DNA of 6,087 nt from Planctomycetaceae bacterium (GTDB lineage: Bacteria > Planctomycetota > Planctomycetia > Pirellulales > Pirellulaceae). Shown here piece by piece: positions 1-4,971 of this stretch. The position numbers were made by a program, and so were the translations under genes. The notes below the pieces were generated by a model. It worked only from the letters and a program-made list of their open reading frames with translations, ran no database searches and was not told the DNA's origin. The DNA lies in NCBI GenBank assembly GCA_007124535.1, contig SLEY01000093.1, positions 1-6,087 on the forward strand. Direction: 5' to 3'. Position 1 is the first letter of the stretch. Each line of letters starts with the position of its first letter.

Positions 1-1352
1 ACGCCTCCCGATACGGTGATCTGGTCGATCGTCTGGCCCAGACTCTCCTGCGTCCGGCGATGCCCGCGGACTCCCATCGCGATCAGGTAGGCCAGGGCTT
101 CCAGGGAAGCGCGGCGGCGGACGCCGCGACGTTGCGGCGGGTTGCCCTCCGTCCACTCGCCGCCTCGCCGCCGCAGCCAGCGCAGGCCCTTGGCCGCCTC
201 GCCAATGCCCACCGAGGGTTCCGCCGCCATGAAGGGCAAGAACAGGGTCCCGCGGGAACCCGGCGGCACCTCGGCCGCCTCGTCCTCCAAACGCGACCAC
301 TCCTCGCCGCTCCAGCCGGGTTGCGCACCCACCGCCGCGTTCAGCGCCGGGGCGCCGTTGCTGTAACAGCGCATCAGCAGGTACGGCCCCCAACTCAAGC
401 ACATCACGTCCAGATCCTGGACCTCGGGCAACTGGGCGGAGGAGGAATTGACGACGGCCGAGTTTCCCAGGATCACGGCCATCTGGCCGGCGTTGACCGC
501 CCCGCCGCCGACCAGTCCGGCTTGCTGGTCATCCGAAGTGGGGTAGATCAAGGGCCGGCGGTCCCCCTCCAGACCCGCTTCCTCGGCCAGATTCGCGGAC
601 AGGGGCCCGATCGGTTGGTCGTACTCGATGATTCGCGGCAATTGTTTCCAGGCCAGCCGCCGGTATCGCTCATCCGCCAAAGCGCCCAACATCTTGCGAT
701 TCCAGCGGCGGGTCGCCAGGTTCATGATCCCGGTCGAAGCGGCCGAGGAGATGCTGGTCACATCGAAATTGCCGGTCAGGTAACCGGCGGCCAGCGGGCC
801 GTGCAGCAGGATCCGATGGGTGCGTTTCCAATCGGCCGGCTTCAGATAACGCCGCTCGTCGCTCTCCGCGTCCGCATCCTCGTCCTTGACCAGGTGGCTC
901 AGCGTGTAACGGTCCGCCCAGGGTCCGCCCAGCAGTTTTTGGACCACCTGTTTGCCGCCCAGCCGCGTTTCCCCCGCCGCGCGGTAGGCGGCCAAGGTCT
1001 GGTCGTTCCAGCAGATCGCGCGGCGGACCGGCACGTACTGGGCGTCGATCCGGCCCGCCGTGTGATGCGTGGCCGAGATGCCGCCCGCCACCCAATCCTG
1101 CAGCCGGCCCTTGCGACGCAACTGGGCAGCAATCCCCCGCACACTGGCTCGTGCTTGACCCTCCAGCTGAAAAAGATTCAACTCGGAAATGTTCGGATCC
1201 GGCGGGTCCCCGTGCCACAGTTCCGTGGGCAAGCGGACTTCCGCAACGACTCGGCCGCTCAACTCGAACGCCAGGCATTTCACCTCGCCCGTGCTAAAGT
1301 CCCAACCGGTGATGATGCTACGCGGGTGCAGGCACAAATCAGAGTGACTCAT
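1..1352 (-). CDS. FGGY-family carbohydrate kinase, xylulokinase-like (C-terminus cut by window edge)
   Basis: Predicted cytosolic kinase that phosphorylates a sugar or polyol with ATP. The frame is open for 450 codons from the ATG at 1352 to the left edge, with no stop. Motifs sit in FGGY order. Residues 17-25 (WDFSTGEVK) match the N-terminal phosphate-binding D-x-G-T-x-x-x-K, with Asp18, Thr21 and Lys25. THHTAG (95-100) lies where xylulokinases have Q-M-H-G. CWNDQT (114-119) matches W-x-D-x-R, with Thr for the usual Arg. TSDDQQAG (272-279) carries the likely catalytic base Asp275. GNSAVV (296-301) matches the G-T-S-G nucleotide-binding turn. TVSGG (446-450) begins the adenosine-binding motif at the edge. 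FGGY kinases are usually about 480-520 residues, so perhaps 40-70 are missing. The start is supported by AGGAGC eight bases upstream. The family call is firm; the substrate is not, because several substrate-side residues differ from XylB. Confidence 0.9.
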   Translation of the reverse strand, partial: MSHSDLCLHPRSIITGWDFSTGEVKCLAFELSGRVVAEVRLPTELWHGDPPDPNISELNLFQLEGQARASVRGIAAQLRRKGRLQDWVAGGISATHHTAGRIDAQYVPVRRAICWNDQTLAAYRAAGETRLGGKQVVQKLLGGPWADRYTLSHLVKDEDADAESDERRYLKPADWKRTHRILLHGPLAAGYLTGNFDVTSISSAASTGIMNLATRRWNRKMLGALADERYRRLAWKQLPRIIEYDQPIGPLSANLAEEAGLEGDRRPLIYPTSDDQQAGLVGGGAVNAGQMAVILGNSAVVNSSSAQLPEVQDLDVMCLSWGPYLLMRCYSNGAPALNAAVGAQPGWSGEEWSRLEDEAAEVPPGSRGTLFLPFMAAEPSVGIGEAAKGLRWLRRRGGEWTEGNPPQRRGVRRRASLEALAYLIAMGVRGHRRTQESLGQTIDQITVSGG

Positions 1353-1360
1353 CCGTCAAC

Positions 1361-1366
1361 GCTCCT
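1361..1366 (-). promoter_or_regulatory. Shine-Dalgarno sequence of the FGGY kinase
   Basis: Read on the minus strand the bases are AGGAGC, eight bases before the ATG at 1352. This is the strongest ribosome binding site in the window and fixes the kinase start. It lies in the 29-base gap after the rhomboid stop codon, which leaves no room for a separate promoter of ordinary size outside the rhomboid gene. That supports co-transcription. Confidence 0.75.
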
Positions 1367-1381
1367 GTAAGGGGGCTCGTG

Positions 1382-2569
1382 CTACCAATCGTCCGCAACG
1401 GGCTCGTAGGGGTTGTCACGCTTCAACCGCTCGGCCTTCCGCTGCAGACGCGAATACAACTCACGCTGCTTCGTCGTAAGCGTCTCGGCCCGAATTTTAG
1501 CCAACACACGCAAGGCTTGAACCGGGCGCTCCTCTTTTTCCACCAGAATCAGCGCCAATTTCAACCGAACTTCGATCGCGTGCTGATCATGCTCGCGCAG
1601 GTACTCCACCATCGCCGGCACCGCTTCCGACCACTGCCGCTGCTTCAACAGACCCGCGATCAGCTGGAAAAATTCGCGTTCCGGCAATTGCCAGGTCGGC
1701 AGGGTGCGCTGCATCCTCTGATGCGCACGATAAGCCAAAACCGCTTGCCCGTCGGCCAGGATGTCGCGGATCTGCTGCAAAGCCGATTGGCGGCGCTGGC
1801 GCACCAGTTCGCCGGGCAGGGCGGGCGCCGAGGTGTCCCGCAGCGTATCCACATCGACGGTTTCGCTCCGATTTCGCCCGGCCCAAATCGAGAAAATATC
1901 CCAGTTCTCGCAATCGACCCAACCCTTGCGCAACATCACCACGCCCACAACCAGCCCGATCGCAGCCCCCATCAGATGGAGCATTGCCGTGCCGACCGAC
2001 TGCGCCAAACTGCCCGTGGCCAGGATCGTGAGCATCAGGATCAACAGGTCCAATACCAGCGCGAACGTGGCCAGCGTCCGCACGGTACACTCGAAATAGA
2101 TCGGTCGAAACCACAAACCGATGAAGAGAAAGAAGACACAGCTGTATTCGTTGGCCGGGGCCCAAACCAGGGCGATGGCCAGAATGCCGAAAATGGCTGC
2201 CGAGGCGCCCAGCGAACCACCCGCGGTGGCCCCCAACATCATCGTCTGCTCGATCATGCCCTGCGACACCCCGATCCCCAAATAGACCGCCAGGAAACGC
2301 CACCAGCCAATCTTGCCCTCCACGATCAGCCCGAACCCCCACAGACAGAACATATTGCCCATCAAGTGCCCGAGGCCGGCATGCATGAACCGGGAACTGA
2401 CCCATTGCACGGGCTGCCAACCCTGACCCCATTGGAGGATCCAGGGTTCCAGATCTGGCAGCGAGGCTCCGACCATACCGAAAAAAACAACGACATTCGT
2501 GGCAATCAGCCCCACCGTCGCGATGGGCCAGTGATAGATTGGAGCATCCGTGTCGTAAGGAAAGAGCAT
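1382..2569 (-). CDS. Rhomboid-family intramembrane serine protease with C-terminal helical domain
   Basis: Polytopic membrane protein of 395 residues, predicted to cleave substrates within the membrane with a Ser-His dyad. Hydrophobic segments lie near residues 14-35, 61-84, 88-104, 119-137, 163-185 and 191-213, with a shorter one at 144-156. FMHAGLGHLMGN (61-72) gives the rhomboid H-x-x-x-N motif (His68, Asn72). GASAAIFG (121-128) carries nucleophile Ser123, and MLHLMGAAIG (196-205) carries catalytic His198. The glycine after the nucleophile in canonical G-x-S-G is alanine here. From about 220 to 395 the chain is soluble, charged and helical, with a TPR-like stretch near 295-380. I chose the ATG at 2569 because GAAGGG stands seven bases upstream and the protein then opens just before the first membrane helix. 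ATGs at 2626 and 2623 in the same frame would add 19 or 18 residues but have no well-placed ribosome site. The substrate is unknown. Confidence 0.88.
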   Translation of the reverse strand: MLFPYDTDAPIYHWPIATVGLIATNVVVFFGMVGASLPDLEPWILQWGQGWQPVQWVSSRFMHAGLGHLMGNMFCLWGFGLIVEGKIGWWRFLAVYLGIGVSQGMIEQTMMLGATAGGSLGASAAIFGILAIALVWAPANEYSCVFFLFIGLWFRPIYFECTVRTLATFALVLDLLILMLTILATGSLAQSVGTAMLHLMGAAIGLVVGVVMLRKGWVDCENWDIFSIWAGRNRSETVDVDTLRDTSAPALPGELVRQRRQSALQQIRDILADGQAVLAYRAHQRMQRTLPTWQLPEREFFQLIAGLLKQRQWSEAVPAMVEYLREHDQHAIEVRLKLALILVEKEERPVQALRVLAKIRAETLTTKQRELYSRLQRKAERLKRDNPYEPVADDW

Positions 2570-2576
2570 CGAAACA

Positions 2577-2582
2577 CCCTTC
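2577..2582 (-). promoter_or_regulatory. Shine-Dalgarno sequence deciding the rhomboid start
   Basis: The minus strand reads GAAGGG, seven bases before the ATG at 2569. The in-frame ATGs at 2626 and 2623 have only GGAG, directly abutting them, too close for normal initiation. This favours the shorter 395-residue product over the 414-residue version. Confidence 0.55.
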
Positions 2583-2621
2583 GATCGGGGTCGCGGGAAG
2601 ATGGGGCCGCCGCTTCCTTTC

Positions 2622-2655
2622 ATCATACTCCAAGAGGAAACCGGCAGTTAGTCAA
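2622..2655 (-). promoter_or_regulatory. Candidate promoter for the rhomboid-kinase pair
   Basis: On the minus strand TATGAT (2627-2622) matches the sigma-70 -10 consensus at five of six bases, and TTGACT (2655-2650) matches the -35 consensus at five of six. The 22-base spacer is longer than the preferred 17, so the two boxes may not work together. If the -10 box is real, transcription would start near 2615. The in-frame ATGs at 2626 and 2623 would then be upstream of the message, which agrees with the start chosen at 2569. Confidence 0.25.
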
Positions 2656-2684
2656 CGTGGCCTTTCGATGGCGATTCGTGGCCC

Positions 2685-2699
2685 GGGTGATTTGCACCC
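2685..2699. repeat. Short inverted repeat, possible operator
   Basis: GGGTG and CACCC are exact reverse complements separated by ATTTG. The arms are five bases, which is short enough to arise by chance in this base composition. Its place between the candidate promoters of two divergent units is where an operator could sit. There is no T-run, so it is not a terminator. Confidence 0.2.
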
Positions 2700-2718
2700 C
2701 CCGCTGCCGCTGCCCTGC

Positions 2719-2747
2719 TCGTCAAAGGGCCCTCCATATGGTAAACT
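2719..2747 (+). promoter_or_regulatory. Candidate promoter for the TPR-like gene and ribD
   Basis: TAAACT (2742-2747) matches the -10 consensus at four of six bases and is preceded by TGG, an extended -10 element. TCGTCA (2719-2724), 17 bases upstream, matches the -35 consensus at four of six. The -10 box overlaps no gene and would leave a leader of about 55-60 bases. This is the best plus-strand arrangement I found, but the match is weak. Confidence 0.22.
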
Positions 2748-2811
2748 CAGCCGCTTGTTATCGCACGGCGATCCGTCCGTTTTCGAGTACCGACCAGCGA
2801 AAGATTGAACC

Positions 2812-4968
2812 ATGCCGCTTGACGCCTACCAGCTTTGTCCGGGTGGGACGAACCAGAAGATCAAGTTCTGTGCCTGCGGGAAAGACCTGTTGGGCGAATT
2901 GAACCATGTGCTGGACAAGGTGGGTGCAGGGCAGCGGATTGCTGCGTTGAACCAGATCAGCCAGTTGCTGAAATCCCATCCTTCGCGGGCTTGTCTACTG
3001 GCCCTGCAGGGGATTATCCAGTTGGAAACCTCCAATATGGAGGGGTTGAAGGCGACGGCGGCCGAATTCCGGCAGCATTATCCGGAAAACCCGATCGCCC
3101 TGGCTTTCTCCGCGATCATTTCGGCCAGCGAATTGCAGGTCGACCAAGCGGTGGACCAACTGCAACGATCTCTGGAGGTGTCGGAGGGGATGCTGCAGGA
3201 AGCGACGTACAGTGCCCTGGGAATTGTGGCTCAGGTGCTGCTGTACGTCGGCAATCACTCGGCCGCGATGGGTCATTTGGCTTTTCAAGCCGGAATTGCT
3301 CCCGAGGACGACAATTCGGCTCGCGAACTTCTCAGCCGCCTGTATGCCTCGCCGGATGTCTCGCTGCTGTTGAAGCATCACGTCCAACTCAAGCCCGGGG
3401 AAGCGAACCAGCCACGACTGGAAGCGGCGGAAGAGCCGGCCCGCCGGGGATGCTGGCGCCAGACTTGCGACCGGCTGAAGGCGTTGGAGCGGGAGTTGCC
3501 GAATGAACCGGCCGTCTTGGCCCAACTGGCGCAGTACCAGGGTTGGCTCGGGCAGACGGAGGAAAAAGCCCAAACGCTGCACCGGCTGGCCCGTTTGGAC
3601 AGTGTGGACTTGGATACGGCGGTGGAGGCCGAAGCGACCGCTCAACTGCTGACCTTCCCCCACCGCGAGAAGGTGGATGAGGTCTCGCATGTCTACCCCA
3701 TCTCGGACGCCGATCGGGTGATGGAGGTCCTGTTGTCCGAAAAACAGGTGGTGCGGATACCCGGCGATCTCTCGCAATTGGGCGGCGAGGACTCGCCGCC
3801 GCCACGGGGAGCCTTCTGGCTGCTGGACCGGGAACAGCCGGCCAGCGGCAAGTACCTGCAGTTGGGCGAGATCCCGAACGTGCTGGGCGAAATGTACCTC
3901 TACGGCCGGGAAACCGACCGGGAAGCGCGGGTCGAATTCGTGACGATGAAAGCCGGCGACTACGACCTGAAACGGAGCCTGTTCGAGAAACTGCTGGGCG
4001 ACTTCAGGGCTTCCCTGGAAAAGGAAGAAGTCGTCCGCAAGGTTCCTGCCGAAGCGGCTGCGATGCTCTGGCGCTGGCGTTTGCCGGACGATACGCCCTC
4101 GGCCACGCAAGCCTCGTTGATCGAGGAGAAACGCCGCGATATCTATCTGAACACTTGGCCGAATATGCCGCTGGAAGTGCTGGACGGCAAGGCGCCGGCG
4201 GAAGTCGCAGGCGATCCGCAATACCGGACCCGGCTGCTGGGAGCCATCTTGCTGTTGGAACTGGCCTGCGAACGAGCCCAATCGGCGGTGGATCTGAACG
4301 AGTTGCGGGCCAAACTGGGGTTGCCCGTTCGGGAACCGATCGATCCGGCCACCGTCTCCGTGTTCGACCTGCCACCGGTCCGGCTGCATTTGTTGAAACT
4401 GGACGCGCTGTCGGATGACGAACTGCGGAATTTGAGCGTCCTATGCGCCATGGTGGCCGCTCCGCGAGCGTTGCGGCGAATCTGCTTGGCGATGCTGCAA
4501 CGCCCGGCCTTTGCTCACCCGTCCGAGCGGGCACGGATTTTCCGGATTCTGGAGTCGTCGACTCGGGATGTCGGCCAGATGTTGGAATTCAATCGCAAGG
4601 GGCGTGAGGCGGCGGAAGCGGCCGGCGCTTCGCCCGCACCTTGGCTGATCAGCGAACTCCAGATGCGTTTGTTGCAAGGCAATGCCGAGCGGTTCAGCGA
4701 GTTGTTGAACATCCTCCAGTCGCGGCATTTGCGGGAGCCGGGGGTGGCTCAGGCCCTGCAGACCATCCTGTCGCAACTGGGCGCCGGCGGGCAACCCGGG
4801 GGGCAACCTGCCGCGGCGAGTACCCATCCGCCCGGTTTGGACGCCTCCGGCCCTTCAGCGGCCCCCGGCGGCGAAGCAGTTCCCGGTCCCGTGTGGACGC
4901 CCGGCGGCAGCACCCCGCCCACGCCCTCCGGCGACAAGCCGAAGCTCTGGACTCCCGGGATGGATTGA
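2812..4968 (+). CDS. Large helical-repeat (TPR-like) protein with degenerate SEC-C-like N-terminal motif
   Basis: A 718-residue protein with no signal peptide or membrane segment, so probably cytosolic; function unknown. The N-terminus has CPGG (9-12) and KIKFCAC (16-22). This resembles the SEC-C zinc motif C-P-C-G-S-G-K-K-x-K-x-C-C, but Gly11 replaces the second cysteine. Residues 28-260 are paired amphipathic helices rich in Ala and Leu, like tetratricopeptide repeats, for example around 40-88, 94-122, 134-163 and 216-262. Residues 290-400 form a more mixed section containing PPPRGAFWLLDRE (329-341) and YGRETDREARVEF (364-376). DGKAPAEVAGDP (458-469) follows a Trp-Pro-rich stretch. Residues 475-655 are helical again, and 656-718 form a Gly/Pro/Ala-rich tail holding WTPG twice (695-698, 714-717). 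The start has only a weak GAAAG eight bases upstream but places the cysteine motif at the extreme N-terminus, as expected. It is read as one unit with ribD three bases downstream. Confidence 0.85.
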   Translation: MPLDAYQLCPGGTNQKIKFCACGKDLLGELNHVLDKVGAGQRIAALNQISQLLKSHPSRACLLALQGIIQLETSNMEGLKATAAEFRQHYPENPIALAFSAIISASELQVDQAVDQLQRSLEVSEGMLQEATYSALGIVAQVLLYVGNHSAAMGHLAFQAGIAPEDDNSARELLSRLYASPDVSLLLKHHVQLKPGEANQPRLEAAEEPARRGCWRQTCDRLKALERELPNEPAVLAQLAQYQGWLGQTEEKAQTLHRLARLDSVDLDTAVEAEATAQLLTFPHREKVDEVSHVYPISDADRVMEVLLSEKQVVRIPGDLSQLGGEDSPPPRGAFWLLDREQPASGKYLQLGEIPNVLGEMYLYGRETDREARVEFVTMKAGDYDLKRSLFEKLLGDFRASLEKEEVVRKVPAEAAAMLWRWRLPDDTPSATQASLIEEKRRDIYLNTWPNMPLEVLDGKAPAEVAGDPQYRTRLLGAILLLELACERAQSAVDLNELRAKLGLPVREPIDPATVSVFDLPPVRLHLLKLDALSDDELRNLSVLCAMVAAPRALRRICLAMLQRPAFAHPSERARIFRILESSTRDVGQMLEFNRKGREAAEAAGASPAPWLISELQMRLLQGNAERFSELLNILQSRHLREPGVAQALQTILSQLGAGGQPGGQPAAASTHPPGLDASGPSAAPGGEAVPGPVWTPGGSTPPTPSGDKPKLWTPGMD

Positions 4969-4971
4969 GCC

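Larger units (their letters stand above)
2570..2811. other. Divergent intergenic region
   Basis: This 242-base stretch separates the start codons of the two divergent gene pairs and must hold both promoters unless transcription enters from elsewhere. It includes a C-rich, purine-poor run near 2697-2720 with CCGCTG repeated twice, a GGGTG/CACCC inverted repeat at 2685-2699, a GGGCCC palindrome at 2727-2732 and a CCATATGG palindrome at 2734-2741. No tRNA, riboswitch-like fold or terminator is apparent. In particular I do not recognise an FMN riboswitch, although ribD lies downstream. Confidence 0.7.

Noticed and set aside
60..1370. Long plus-strand open frame of 436 codons opposite the FGGY kinase
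   Set aside because: The minus strand encodes a clear kinase with motifs in order. The plus frame is rich in Arg, Gln, Pro and Gly, typical of the complement of GC-rich coding DNA, and matches no family I recognise.
2668..2808. Small open frame of 46 codons ending three bases before the 718-residue protein, considered as a leader peptide
   Set aside because: Its ATG has no ribosome binding site, the peptide is Pro-rich without pattern, and the frame stays open far upstream into the antisense of the rhomboid gene, so it looks like chance.
2570..2811. FMN riboswitch upstream of the ribD transcription unit
   Set aside because: I could not find the conserved RFN-element segments or a multi-stem fold in this region, and more than 2 kb of coding sequence lies between it and ribD.
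1379..2902. Plus-strand open frame of 507 codons covering the rhomboid gene, the intergenic region and the start of the next gene
   Set aside because: It is antisense to a motif-supported rhomboid, rich in His, Gln, Arg and Pro, and overlaps the start of the 718-residue protein in another frame. It is a composition artefact.
2995..4389. Minus-strand open frame of 464 codons opposite the helical-repeat gene
   Set aside because: The plus-strand protein has coherent helices and motifs. The antisense frame is full of Gln, Arg and Phe with no domain pattern.
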